Part shown: piece after piece, positions 53,073 through 60,486 of the stretch
How positions within the stretch are numbered: the stretch's first letter is position 1
How the letters are laid out: every line of letters starts with the position of its first letter
Position numbers and translations under genes: made by a program
The notes under the pieces: model-generated
Seen by the model: only the letters and a program-made list of their open reading frames with translations
The model's database searches: none
What the model was told of the DNA's origin: nothing
Assembly (NCBI GenBank): GCA_033852115.1
Contig: JAWSVE010000003.1
Location: forward strand, 124,001 to 188,000
DNA length: 64,000 nucleotides
Direction of reading: 5' to 3'
Source of the DNA: JAWSVE01 sp033852115
GTDB taxonomy: Bacteria; Pseudomonadota; Gammaproteobacteria; Pseudomonadales; Cellvibrionaceae

Positions 53073-54842
53073 GAGCCTGTAGAAATTTAGATGTATAACA
53101 CGACATATCTCAGACTCTTTGCTGTGTTTTCGAGTGATCAGTTTATCACCAAATTATTTAACATAACCACCCATTATCTTCAGCCACACCATGTCGCGTG
53201 TGGATAACGTTGTGGTTAACCTTATGTGCCGTAATTCATTATTTTCTCAATGTTGTGTACTAAACAATATAACTGCCATTGCCCTTGCACTTTCTTTTTG
53301 CCCCGCAACGAGAACCGGTTTAACTGTTTTTGTGTGCCAATATTGGCGAACACCGGTTCAACAACCGACATGCGGTGCCCATAAATGACTTTGCCTTGAC
53401 GACTGTCCACACGTTTTTTCATCCACGCGGTCGCCGTTTTGTGTTGATCCACTGTAAAGTGCACTTGCCGACCATGCCCTTTACGATGATTCGCCGATGA
53501 CGGGTTGCGCATGCAATCGTCTTTTAATGGGCACACTCGACAATCGGTTAGCTTGCCTTCAAACACATATTTTTTTGCGCCGGATTTGAGGGTTCGTTCA
53601 TGATACAGCCCCATCTCATTGCCTGCGGGGCAGCGACACGTTTTACGCTTTTCGTTAAAGGTAAACTCAGAGACAGGTATGACTTCGCGTTGGTTTTTCT
53701 TTGTATCTTGATGACGCTTGCCGTACTTTTTCTTTTGGTTAGCAAAATATTTATCGCGTTCTCTGAACTTAAGATCAGGAACGTAGGCATTCACTTTATT
53801 GTCTTTTAAATAACGATTGTTTTCATCGTTCGAGAAGCCGGTATCCGCCGTCACAACCGTGCGGCCACCGTGGAGATCGCTACCAATACCGAGTGTACGG
53901 TAACGCTGACGGATCGATTCAATAATAGGCTGTAAGGTATGGTGTTCTGAGGCTTCGCCGAAGGCTTGGGCATCAACAATGATTTGGTGCTTTTTATCCA
54001 CGGCGGCGATCCCATTAAAGCCTTGGATGGTGCCTTTGCTGGTAGTGATCTTCGCGGATTCGTTATCGGTAATATTACTCTTCACTTCCTTTTGTTGTTT
54101 TGCCTTCCCCATCCGTGGCTCGGCTGTCTTTAGGAAGTCGTCTATCTTTTTGAATTCCTTACGTAAGGTATCTCGTTTTTGTTCGAGTTGTTCTTTACGC
54201 TCTTTCTCTCGCGCTTTGCGCTTATCGAGTTGTTTGTGCTCTTCCATGCACGCCCGCATTTGACGTTTGATTTTATCGCGCTTCTGCCCGAGCTCATCAA
54301 GCGTTCCAGAATACTCTTTAGAAGCATCGGAGGACATCTTGCAGCCATCAATCGCTATCAGCTCGTGACCGATTAAATCGCGCTGATCACACGACAAAAG
54401 GACTTGTTCAAACACAGACTCAATCGCGTCTTGATATCCACTAATGAATTTAGCAATACCTGTCCAATGCGGTACGCTGTCACAGGATAGTGCTTTAAAC
54501 ATGATATTGTGTTCGCAGCTCCATTGAATATCGCGGCTAGACTTCACACCTTTGTAGTACGCGTAAAGAATAATCTTCAGCATCACCGCTGGATCATAGG
54601 CTTTACGGCCTACGCTGGCGTTTTTATAGTGCTCGTGAAAGGCAGAGAGATCGATTTCTTCATCAATGAGGTAGTGGAGCGTATAAGCGAAGCGATCTTG
54701 TTCGATTTGATCGAGAAAATTCACCACAATCATGGTGTCTTGATTGTAGTTGGCTGTCTTGAAATTACTCATATGACATCCCCAAAAGTGATGTCGTATG
54801 TTAACAAAATTCGTCGGATTTTTTCTATTTCTCTACAGTTTC
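53073..54842 (-). mobile_element. IS1182-family insertion sequence inside an attC
   Basis: A 1770-bp element holds one transposase gene. Its ends match as inverted repeats at 13 of 18 positions: GAGCCTGTAGAAATTTAG at the left and GAAACTGTAGAGAAATAG at the right (read inward). AAC flanks both sides (53070-53072, 54843-54845). Removing the element and one AAC rebuilds an ordinary attC start, GCATAACGCCCGCACC. The insertion therefore lies at the AAC core of the site and is complete. Confidence 0.8.
53222..54772 (-). CDS. IS1182-family transposase
   Basis: The 516-residue DDE transposase has an N-terminal DNA-binding region (VGRKAYDPAVMLKIILYAYYKGVKSSRDIQWSCEHNIMFKALS). The first Asp is in AIDGCKMSSDASKEYSG, followed by a coiled coil. 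The second Asp is in VVTADTGFSNDENNRYL, and the Glu is in YGHRMSVVEPVFANIGTQKQLNRFSLRG. A Cys cluster (CRCPAG...CRVCPLKDDCM) between the last two is typical of this family. The frame is intact and probably functional. Confidence 0.92.
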   Translation of the reverse strand: MSNFKTANYNQDTMIVVNFLDQIEQDRFAYTLHYLIDEEIDLSAFHEHYKNASVGRKAYDPAVMLKIILYAYYKGVKSSRDIQWSCEHNIMFKALSCDSVPHWTGIAKFISGYQDAIESVFEQVLLSCDQRDLIGHELIAIDGCKMSSDASKEYSGTLDELGQKRDKIKRQMRACMEEHKQLDKRKAREKERKEQLEQKRDTLRKEFKKIDDFLKTAEPRMGKAKQQKEVKSNITDNESAKITTSKGTIQGFNGIAAVDKKHQIIVDAQAFGEASEHHTLQPIIESIRQRYRTLGIGSDLHGGRTVVTADTGFSNDENNRYLKDNKVNAYVPDLKFRERDKYFANQKKKYGKRHQDTKKNQREVIPVSEFTFNEKRKTCRCPAGNEMGLYHERTLKSGAKKYVFEGKLTDCRVCPLKDDCMRNPSSANHRKGHGRQVHFTVDQHKTATAWMKKRVDSRQGKVIYGHRMSVVEPVFANIGTQKQLNRFSLRGKKKVQGQWQLYCLVHNIEKIMNYGT

Positions 54843-54922
54843 AACGCCCGCACCAGGGGCGCACGAAGCGAAGCTTCGGGCGTCCCGCCGCGATAGCGGC
54901 GTAATGCGTGCGATTGTTACAT
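54839..54922 (-). repeat. attC of the DUF3592-like cassette, split by the IS
   Basis: An 84-bp site runs from TTTCAAC to GTTACAT, with inner arms around GCGCACGAAGCGAAGCTTCGGGCG and CCGCCGCGATAGCGGCG. Its first bases were swapped by the IS1182-family insertion. The original first bases, GCATAAC, are now at 53066. Confidence 0.8.
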
Positions 54923-54987
54923 TTCTTTTGGTAATACACTTAAAAGCCCTAAATTTACTATAAGCCAAAACATTGAAACTGGAATCA

Positions 54988-55350
54988 CTAACTTAACAAG
55001 GACGTTAAAGAACATAGGTTTTCGTGCATAACGAAATTAGGTTTTTTGGGTGAAACCCATATATCTAGGTAGCTACCAACAGGGTGCCTTTTTGTAAAAG
55101 CTTTAAAGTCATGTATATTTAGCGTATCTACATGCCCAGTGTATTTACGTCCTTTGACCTGATATTCGAACTCGAACTCAAAGTTACCTTCTAGGTTTTT
55201 AGCGCCTCTCATAGACGATTTCTTAACTTCACCCTTTATTGGATCAAGCCTCACCAACTCACTAACGTCAACCCATTTCCCATGAATATATAAAAACGAG
55301 AAGAATACAAAAACTAAATTAAAGGCGCCAATTATTATTATCGATTCCAT
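54988..55350 (-). CDS. Cassette gene: DUF3592-like membrane protein
   Basis: This 120-residue protein has one N-terminal membrane helix (IIIIGAFNLVFVFFSFLYIHG). It is followed by an all-beta domain with GNFEFEFEYQVKGRKYTGHVDTLNIHDF and HPVGSYLDIWVSPKKPNFVMHE. The YxVxGxxYxG pattern and the V-x-V-x-P-x-x-P end recall DUF3592. Its function is unknown. It starts 13 bp after the preceding attC and fills its cassette. Confidence 0.7.
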   Translation of the reverse strand: MESIIIIGAFNLVFVFFSFLYIHGKWVDVSELVRLDPIKGEVKKSSMRGAKNLEGNFEFEFEYQVKGRKYTGHVDTLNIHDFKAFTKRHPVGSYLDIWVSPKKPNFVMHENLCSLTSLLS

Positions 55351-55362
55351 AGGTGATATTAA

Positions 55363-55455
55363 ATGTAACGCCGCCAGAACCTGAACAGCAAGCGTTTTAA
55401 TGGCCTGTCTTTCAAGGCCATTGCTTGCTGTTTCAGGTTGCTGGCTTTGTTACGT
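55363..55455 (-). repeat. attC site of the 140-residue membrane-protein cassette
   Basis: A 93-bp site runs from ATGTAAC to GTTACGT, with the longest and cleanest arms in the array (CAGAACCTGAACAGCAAGC against GCTTGCTGTTTCAGGTTGCTG). It has unpaired bases of the kind integrases use to pick the strand. Confidence 0.9.
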
Positions 55456-55878
55456 TTATTTTTCATTTGGCTCGATAAGTAGATATTTAAATGTTTCAAC
55501 TTCATCTTTAGGCTTTAACTTAAGATCCTTTCTAATTGCTAAGACCAGTTTTGAAAGGAGGCTATCATGTGTTTCTTGGTCTAACTCACCCGCTGGCAAC
55601 CTCGTAACTTCTTGATACTCATGCAGCCTAGTAATGACTTCATGTGAGGCGAATAAACCTACGGTATTAAACGCAATTGCATACCTTTTCTTTGCTTCCG
55701 GCGCACCAAAGGAGCCTACACTAGATGCTAAAGCCGTAATGAATTCTTTGTAATGACCTAATTTTTCCTTGCGCCATTCAGCTTCTCTTTCCCGCTCCTT
55801 TGCCGACCAATAACTAAAGGCTGCGACAATTATTGCCACTGAACCTGAAATTATTGCGACTAGTATGTTAGTGCTCAT
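55456..55878 (-). CDS. Cassette gene: unknown single-pass membrane protein
   Basis: From the ATG at 55878, which follows AAGGAAG, the product is 140 residues. One membrane helix (ILVAIISGSVAIIVAAFSYWSA) precedes a charged cytosolic helical region (KEREREAEWRKEKLGHYKEFITALASSVGS). I do not recognise a family. Many cassette proteins share this anchor-plus-helices plan. It ends directly at its attC core. Confidence 0.7.
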   Translation of the reverse strand: MSTNILVAIISGSVAIIVAAFSYWSAKEREREAEWRKEKLGHYKEFITALASSVGSFGAPEAKKRYAIAFNTVGLFASHEVITRLHEYQEVTRLPAGELDQETHDSLLSKLVLAIRKDLKLKPKDEVETFKYLLIEPNEK

Positions 55879-55892
55879 CACTTCCTTATTAA

Positions 55893-55967
55893 ACGTAACG
55901 TCGGCAACAGCGGCCGAACGTAGTGAGGTCCGACGCCGCAGGCGTGTACTGCTTGCCTTTGTTATAG
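55893..55967 (-). repeat. attC site of the lipoprotein cassette
   Basis: A 75-bp dyad runs from ACGTAAC to GTTATAG, with inner arms GTCGGCAACAGC/GTACTGCTTGCC and GTCCGACGCCG-type pairing. Confidence 0.8.
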
Positions 55968-56372
55968 CTATGGCGACAACTTAAGATGAAGAACCTTTTT
56001 AGATTCACCATTTATAGGTATCCATTTTTCTGTTACTCCTACGACTCGAAGCTTCGTCCCTTCTCTATATAGACGATCGGCCTCTGACTCAATGATTAGG
56101 CCACAGTAAAACCCCACGTCATTTGTTTCACTTTCGGCTATAGCCTTACTCGTTATCTTATCATTATCATCTTGTGCAAATTTATCCATCATAATTTTTA
56201 CTTCATTTTCAGTCACTGAATCAAGATGGCTGATTTTATCCAGGCTTACCTGAGGAACAAAATAATTTTGAACAAGCAACTTTGAAGGATGATATTCATT
56301 GATTTTTTCTTGGCTAGAAGCACAAGCCTGAATCAATAAAACAATGAATATTAGCGGTATCTTTTTGATCAT
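55968..56372 (-). CDS. Cassette gene: small lipoprotein
   Basis: From the ATG at 56372 the product is 134 residues, starting with a lipoprotein signal (KKIPLIFIVLLIQACASS, lipobox IQAC, Cys17). The longer frame to 56507 reads through the attC and is rejected. The mature part (VPQVSLDKISHLDSVTENEVKIMMDKFAQDDND; VGFYCGLIIESEADRLYREGTKLRVVGVTEKWIPINGE) shows no family I recognise. It is probably a membrane-anchored periplasmic protein. The stop lies at the start of the next attC core. Confidence 0.7.
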   Translation of the reverse strand: MIKKIPLIFIVLLIQACASSQEKINEYHPSKLLVQNYFVPQVSLDKISHLDSVTENEVKIMMDKFAQDDNDKITSKAIAESETNDVGFYCGLIIESEADRLYREGTKLRVVGVTEKWIPINGESKKVLHLKLSP

Positions 56373-56376
56373 AAAG

Positions 56377-56469
56377 CTATAACGCCTGCTTATGGGGCCG
56401 CAGTGCAGGCGCGAAGCGCCGGAACGGAGGTCCCAGCCACGAAGTGGCGCCATGAAGCATTTGTTATAG
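56377..56469 (-). repeat. attC site of the ORF-less cassette
   Basis: A 93-bp site has perfect outer cores CTATAAC and GTTATAG and inner arms GCCTGCTTATGGGGC/GCCATGAAGCATTTG. Confidence 0.85.
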
Positions 56470-56876
56470 TTTTTCAGAAATTTCAGGTTGGCACATTGGC
56501 TAACCATAAATCCTACCCTCTTCCATGTGGCACACTACGGCCAACCAAATTGAAACAGCAGAGAACAAAGAATAACCCTTGCCACTGCTAAAATGCCACA
56601 TATAGACACAGACCTGCCTAATGGGGACTTCTTGGCACCGAAGCTGAGAGATTACACTCAGACCGCTACCCGCATCTTGACTGGCTAGCGAAGCTTGCCA
56701 GAAATAATCGTGTTATGAGGCTACTGCCTTTAAAGCCGCAGCACTAAAAAACAGACTACTAAACTTATTCAATGGTAGACGGCCTACAACGTGGGCCGAT
56801 ATCGATGACTCATATATCACCGACCATTACCTTTCAGCTTGCACTGACCTCTCATATTAAGAAAGATCAGAAAAAT
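56470..56876. other. Cassette without a clear gene
   Basis: About 407 bp lie between two attC sites with no cassette-direction frame of useful length. On the opposite strand of the cassette direction (window +), a 48-codon stretch ending at 56858 (SCYEATAFKAAALKN...DLSY) looks protein-like but lacks a start and is cut by stops upstream. It may be a decayed gene, or the cassette may carry a promoter or RNA. Confidence 0.5.
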
Positions 56877-56957
56877 CTATAACGCTCGGCTAAACGGCGC
56901 GAACGCAGTGAGCGTCCGGCGGAGTGAAACGGAGCAAATTTAAGCCGCTTGTTAGGT
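56877..56957 (-). repeat. attC site of the first (two-gene) cassette
   Basis: An 81-bp site runs from CTATAAC to GTTAGGT, the best match to the GTTRRRY core in the array. Arms CGGCTAAA/TTTAAGCCG and a GAACGCAGTGAGCGTCCGG loop complete it. Confidence 0.9.
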
Positions 56958-57533
56958 GCATACTACACGCCGACGATAGCTAACCATAAATAGTAACAGC
57001 ACACACGCACTACTTACCGATAACGGAAACAATACGGTTGCGATTGAATAGTGCTCTAGGGCTAGTATTGCAAACAAATTTCTTGCCATGAATAACATAA
57101 AAAAAGGAATATTTTCATCATGAGGAAAATCGTAAGCCTTTCGGATAGTTGGACCAAAACCGAGTAAATCTACAATAGTTAATACAACCACAGCCCAAAG
57201 CGGATTTGAGGTAAAATACCAGAATGGTAGTGAAGCCAGCGCAGCCAAGAAAAACAACCAATCGGTTTTGGTTATTTTAATATCGGAGTGCTTAGCAACA
57301 GAGAGGAAAGCTATAAAAATAGTGATACAGCCAGAAACACCTATAGGCCATGCACCAATACCACCTTTAGCTTCAACTTGCGCGAAAAATACAATTATTG
57401 TAGTTGTACCCAAAATGACCCATGAAAATACATGTGGCTTTGTAGTACCTGATAAAATTGAACGTATATAAGGCACGAATGCGACAAATGTTAAAATTAT
57501 GGCTATAGTGCTGAAAATAATTTTAATATTCAT
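56952..57533 (-). CDS. Cassette gene: multi-pass membrane protein (PQ-loop-like)
   Basis: From the ATG at 57533 the product is 193 residues with about seven membrane helices. Two related segments, FVPYIRSILSGTTKPHVFSWVIL and GFGPTIRKAYDFPHDENIPFFMLFM, have the helix-Pro-charged loop plan of PQ-loop (SWEET-like) transporters. The family call is tentative. It starts 7 bp after the previous gene, so this cassette probably holds two genes. Its stop is formed by the attC core. Confidence 0.65.
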   Translation of the reverse strand: MNIKIIFSTIAIILTFVAFVPYIRSILSGTTKPHVFSWVILGTTTIIVFFAQVEAKGGIGAWPIGVSGCITIFIAFLSVAKHSDIKITKTDWLFFLAALASLPFWYFTSNPLWAVVVLTIVDLLGFGPTIRKAYDFPHDENIPFFMLFMARNLFAILALEHYSIATVLFPLSVSSACVLLLFMVSYRRRVVCT

Positions 57534-57540
57534 TACGAAC

Positions 57541-57894
57541 CTATAGAGCCTCACCTTTGATTAAGAAGGATTCTTTTATTGATTTTTCTTTAAGATCAAG
57601 ATACTTAGATCTTTCGCTATCCGTCAAAAATGCATCAAAATCTAACATGCTAGCGAATCGTATTATATGCACTTCATAAGGGTGATCTATTGCTGCCTCA
57701 ACAACACTGCCTGCGTCTGGCCGTAACCGAAGCATTAGTTCGCCATTATATTTTGAAATAATTGGGATAGCATAATTTTCAAATTCATGAAAAATGTTTT
57801 CTTGTCCCTCTTTGACATAAATTAATTGGGTAATAAATATCATGGTGAGAATACTCGTAATACTGAAAGCACCTAACAGTTTATTCAAGAACAT
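57541..57894 (-). CDS. Cassette gene: anchored DUF1330-like protein
   Basis: I use the ATG at 57894 (117 residues); a longer frame to 57930 is encoded by the tandem repeats. There is no Shine-Dalgarno for either. One membrane helix (LGAFSITSILTMIFITQLIYV) is followed by YAIPIISKYNGELMLRLRPDAG and IIRFASMLDFDAFLTDSERSKYLDLKEKSIKESFLIKG, which follow the small ferredoxin-like DUF1330 pattern. It is the first cassette gene next to the integrase side. The function is unknown. Confidence 0.6.
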   Translation of the reverse strand: MFLNKLLGAFSITSILTMIFITQLIYVKEGQENIFHEFENYAIPIISKYNGELMLRLRPDAGSVVEAAIDHPYEVHIIRFASMLDFDAFLTDSERSKYLDLKEKSIKESFLIKGEAL

Positions 57895-57991
57895 GGTCGT
57901 ATATAGCCATGTATGTGCATATATGAACATATGTTCCTATATATAGCCATTGTATGTCTACATGTAACCATATACGCCTATATATAACCAT
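57892..57991. repeat. Five tandem degenerate 20-bp repeats at the head of the array
   Basis: Units start at 57892, 57911, 57931, 57951 and 57972, with a period of 20 bp (one of 21). Examples are ATGTTCCTATATATAGCCAT and ATACGCCTATATATAACCAT; most end in the form TATATARCCAT. Read on the cassette strand, the last two carry GGTTATAT and GGTTACAT, close to the GTTRRRY recombination core. The array sits between the 122-residue gene and the first cassette gene. It may be the attI site or its integrase-binding repeats. Confidence 0.75.
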
Positions 57992-58001
57992 GTTCTTTAA
58001 T

Positions 58002-58370
58002 TCATATATCGCGCAGATCAACTATGCGATCATTCAATCCTAGCAAGATCGCTTGTGCGCGCTGGAGCACCCATAGCTTTTCGCCCTTGAGCCACACACC
58101 TCCTGCCCTCTTCACCTTCGCGCGAAGCTCAGTTTCGACAAAGTTGATTTTGACGCCAACCCTGTCATGAGGCTTAAGCTTTTCCTTCGTCACAACGCGC
58201 TTTAGGGCACCTACTAGTGCTCTTTCTTCAACAATGATTTCAACCGTTGTATACCTCTTCTTTTTCGTCGTGTCATCTCTGTAGCGCACGCAAACTAAAC
58301 TCTTTCCCCAGCGCTCACTATGCTGCTGGGAACCCATTTGGCCTGGCAATATCGTTTTTGCTACTTTCAT
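58002..58370 (-). CDS. Conserved small protein between intI and the cassettes
   Basis: The ATG at 58370 follows GGAGG by 6 bp and gives 122 residues. The body is basic and beta-rich: KTILPGQMGSQQHSERWGKSLVCVRYRDDTTKKKRYTTVEIIVEE, then VGVKINFVETELRAKVKRAGGVWLKGEKLWVLQRAQAILLGL. I recall related unnamed proteins next to recombinases and transposases, but no function is known. No attC follows its stop; the tandem repeats do. It is therefore either a fixed integron gene or the first cassette with a lost attC. It diverges from intI across a LexA-like box. Confidence 0.75.
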   Translation of the reverse strand: MKVAKTILPGQMGSQQHSERWGKSLVCVRYRDDTTKKKRYTTVEIIVEERALVGALKRVVTKEKLKPHDRVGVKINFVETELRAKVKRAGGVWLKGEKLWVLQRAQAILLGLNDRIVDLRDI

Positions 58371-58406
58371 TGCATCCTCCTTGAAGCTAGCACTTGAAAC
58401 CTTAAC

Positions 58407-58422
58407 ATGTATTAATATACAG
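58407..58422. promoter_or_regulatory. LexA-like box before intI
   Basis: On the minus strand CTGTATATTAATACAT fits CTGT-N8-ACAG with one change. It lies 80 bp before the intI start and 37 bp before the start of the divergent small gene. LexA control of intI is known in other integrons. Confidence 0.6.
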
Positions 58423-58501
58423 TATCCGAACAACTTAATCACAGGCGACTTTTATAGATCACTCAATTCATATCAAAAATACGCATCAAGGATTTGTAAT
58501 A

Positions 58502-59512
58502 ATGGACTATTCAATCACTTTGCCGGTAGAGGATATACCGCCAGCACTCCCGTCTAAACCGACTCGTTTTCTAGATCAATTCCGGCTGTATATGCGAACA
58601 GACGGGAAAAGTTACAGCACTGAGAAAACCTACGTTTACTGGGCACGCTTCTTTATCAATTATTCAGGTAAAGCGCACCCTACTACACTGGGTACAGCTG
58701 CTGTTCGGGACTTCCTAACTTTTTTGGCAACACAACGAAATGTTTCATCAAGCACTCAGAAAACCGCGTTAAACGCATTGGCTTATTTATATAATCAGTT
58801 TTTAAAGCAGCCATTAGGAGACATTGGGTTTCGGTACGCTAAGAAACCACCCCGAATACCCACGGTCTTTTCTCATGAAGAAGCGAAGCGAGTAATTGCT
58901 GAATTGAAATATCCTAGCAAGTTAATGGCCCAATTGATGTACGGCTCCGGCTTGCGTATTTCTGAAGCTATTCGGCTGCGTGTTAAAGACATTGATTTTG
59001 AGCAAGGTTACATTGTCATTCGAAATGGCAAAGGCAATAAAGATCGAACAACCCTGCTTCCAAAGTTGGCGGTGGATGAGCTTAAGGTTCAAATCGGTAC
59101 GGTCGAAAAACTATTAGAGGACGACATTCACAATGGCGTCAACCCAGTCTATTTACCCAATGCCTTGGCAAGAAAATACCCTAATTACGGCCGAGAATTA
59201 GCCTGGCAATATGTTTTTCCCTCGCAAGTCTTGCCTGTAGACCCTCGCGCTGGTGTCGAGCGCCGCCACCACATTCATCGCTATACGGTTCAAAGGCACA
59301 TTCACGACGCGATTCGCAAAGCGAAAATACATAAGCAGGCAAGTAGTCATACATTTCGTCATTCCTTTGCGACGCGCTTGCTTTACAAAGGTTTTGACCT
59401 GCATAAAATTCAGCAATTGATGGGGCATAGCGATATCAGCACAACGCAGATTTACTTACATGTGCTTGATGAGATAGGAAATTGGGTCACAAGCCCTGTT
59501 GATGACGATTAG
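58502..59512 (+). CDS. intI: Integron integrase
   Basis: This 336-residue tyrosine recombinase has catalytic residues Arg152 (GSGLRISEAIRL), Lys177 (NGKGNKDRTT), His283 and Arg286 (HTFRHSFATRLL), His309 (LMGHSD) and nucleophile Tyr318 (TTQIYLHVL). The integron-specific insert is present between them: NALARKYPNYGRELAWQYVFPS, then DPRAGVERRHHIH. The N-terminal SAM-like domain starts RFLDQFRLYMRTDGKSYSTEKTYVYWARFFINY. It recombines attC hairpins with attI. All residues are intact, so it is probably active. It reads away from the cassettes, as is usual. Confidence 0.95.
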   Translation: MDYSITLPVEDIPPALPSKPTRFLDQFRLYMRTDGKSYSTEKTYVYWARFFINYSGKAHPTTLGTAAVRDFLTFLATQRNVSSSTQKTALNALAYLYNQFLKQPLGDIGFRYAKKPPRIPTVFSHEEAKRVIAELKYPSKLMAQLMYGSGLRISEAIRLRVKDIDFEQGYIVIRNGKGNKDRTTLLPKLAVDELKVQIGTVEKLLEDDIHNGVNPVYLPNALARKYPNYGRELAWQYVFPSQVLPVDPRAGVERRHHIHRYTVQRHIHDAIRKAKIHKQASSHTFRHSFATRLLYKGFDLHKIQQLMGHSDISTTQIYLHVLDEIGNWVTSPVDDD

Positions 59513-59536
59513 TATTACCTGTATCCGTTCCATAAC

Positions 59537-59565
59537 AAAAAGGCAGCCGATTTGGCTGCCTTTTT
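59537..59565. terminator. Bidirectional terminator between intI and ligB
   Basis: A 12-bp perfect stem AAAAAGGCAGCC/GGCTGCCTTTTT closes a GATTT loop, so both convergent units stop here. Confidence 0.92.
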
Positions 59566-59590
59566 CGATATACGCGTAATATTGAATACG

Positions 59591-60430
59591 CTAACTATTT
59601 TCCAGCAACATTGTACCGGCGCCTGTATTTGAAATCGGCGCGTGATAGTTACGATGTAATTCTTTGACGTTACCCGTTAGTACGCCTCGCATACCTAACC
59701 ACATAATTAGCTCTGGACCTTGTGCACCGGCAATTTCGACTAGATCCAAAATCGAGTATTTGGTCAGCTCCTCGGGTTGATTCACGATTTTATCCATACA
59801 CTCGATATCAAACTTCTTATTAATTATCCCAGCTCTTTCGCCATCAAGTTGATGGGATAAACCACCCGTACCAAGCACAACCACTTTAAGGTCTTCATCA
59901 TATGACTCAATCGCTTTGCCGATCGCTTTACCCAGATCAAAACATCGCTTTGGCGATGGCATCGGGTGTTGCTCTACATTAAGACACACTGGAATCACTT
60001 TCATATGGTCATATTTGTAACCTGGCCACATAAGCTGCATGGGCACCGTTAAACCATGATCCACTCGCATTTCTTGGCATATGGTAATATCGAATTCGTT
60101 ATCTACCAGTTGGTTACAAATATGCCATGACAAATCTTCATGTCCCTTGATTGGCGGAATAGGTTTTATGCCCCACCCTTCGTCGGCGTTGTGGTACTCA
60201 GCCGCCGCACCAATGGCAAACGTTGGTTTTTTATCGATAAAAAATTCTAGACCATGATCATTGTAAAAAATGACCGCGACATCGGGTTGCTTTTCGTTCA
60301 ACCATTCTCTAATGGGTGGGTAACCATCAAAGAAAGGTTTCCAATACGGGTCTTGCTGAAGGTTGCCTTCGATTGCCCGGCCAATTGCGGGAATATGTGA
60401 GGTCGTGATACCGCCAATAATTTTCGCCAT
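59591..60430 (-). CDS. ligB: Protocatechuate 4,5-dioxygenase beta subunit
   Basis: This 279-residue catalytic subunit of the extradiol class III enzyme has iron ligands in ITTSHIPAIG (His) and YNDHGLEFF (His) and the C-terminal Glu in GAQGPELIMWLG. MRVDHGLTVPMQL contributes the catalytic His. With LigA and Fe(II) it opens the protocatechuate ring between C4 and C5, giving 4-carboxy-2-hydroxymuconate semialdehyde. It is the last gene of the lig operon, 56 bp after ligA. Confidence 0.95.
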   Translation of the reverse strand: MAKIIGGITTSHIPAIGRAIEGNLQQDPYWKPFFDGYPPIREWLNEKQPDVAVIFYNDHGLEFFIDKKPTFAIGAAAEYHNADEGWGIKPIPPIKGHEDLSWHICNQLVDNEFDITICQEMRVDHGLTVPMQLMWPGYKYDHMKVIPVCLNVEQHPMPSPKRCFDLGKAIGKAIESYDEDLKVVVLGTGGLSHQLDGERAGIINKKFDIECMDKIVNQPEELTKYSILDLVEIAGAQGPELIMWLGMRGVLTGNVKELHRNYHAPISNTGAGTMLLENS

Positions 60431-60486
60431 GAATAATCTCTTTATACTGTGTTTAGTTTTTGGCCGCTGTTTATGTTGGCTTCTAG

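Larger units (their letters stand above)
51262..59512. mobile_element. Chromosomal integron with about eight cassettes
   Basis: The unit has an integron integrase gene on the + strand at 58502 and cassettes extending leftwards on the minus strand, each ending in an attC site. Clear attC sites lie at 51793, 52305, 54839, 55363, 55893, 56377 and 56877; a degenerate one may lie at 51262-51417. They range from 61 to 93 bp and differ in their loops, so the cassettes come from different sources. Several gene stop codons are formed by the GTTA core of the adjoining attC. The left boundary is uncertain. The right boundary is the terminator after intI. Confidence 0.85.

Noticed and set aside
56385..56507. 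Longer start for the cassette lipoprotein
   Set aside because: The added residues are encoded by the attC, and the ATG at 56372 gives a clean lipoprotein signal.
57892..57991. Tandem repeats as a CRISPR array
   Set aside because: Units adjoin directly with no spacers, are degenerate and only 20 bp, and no cas genes are near.
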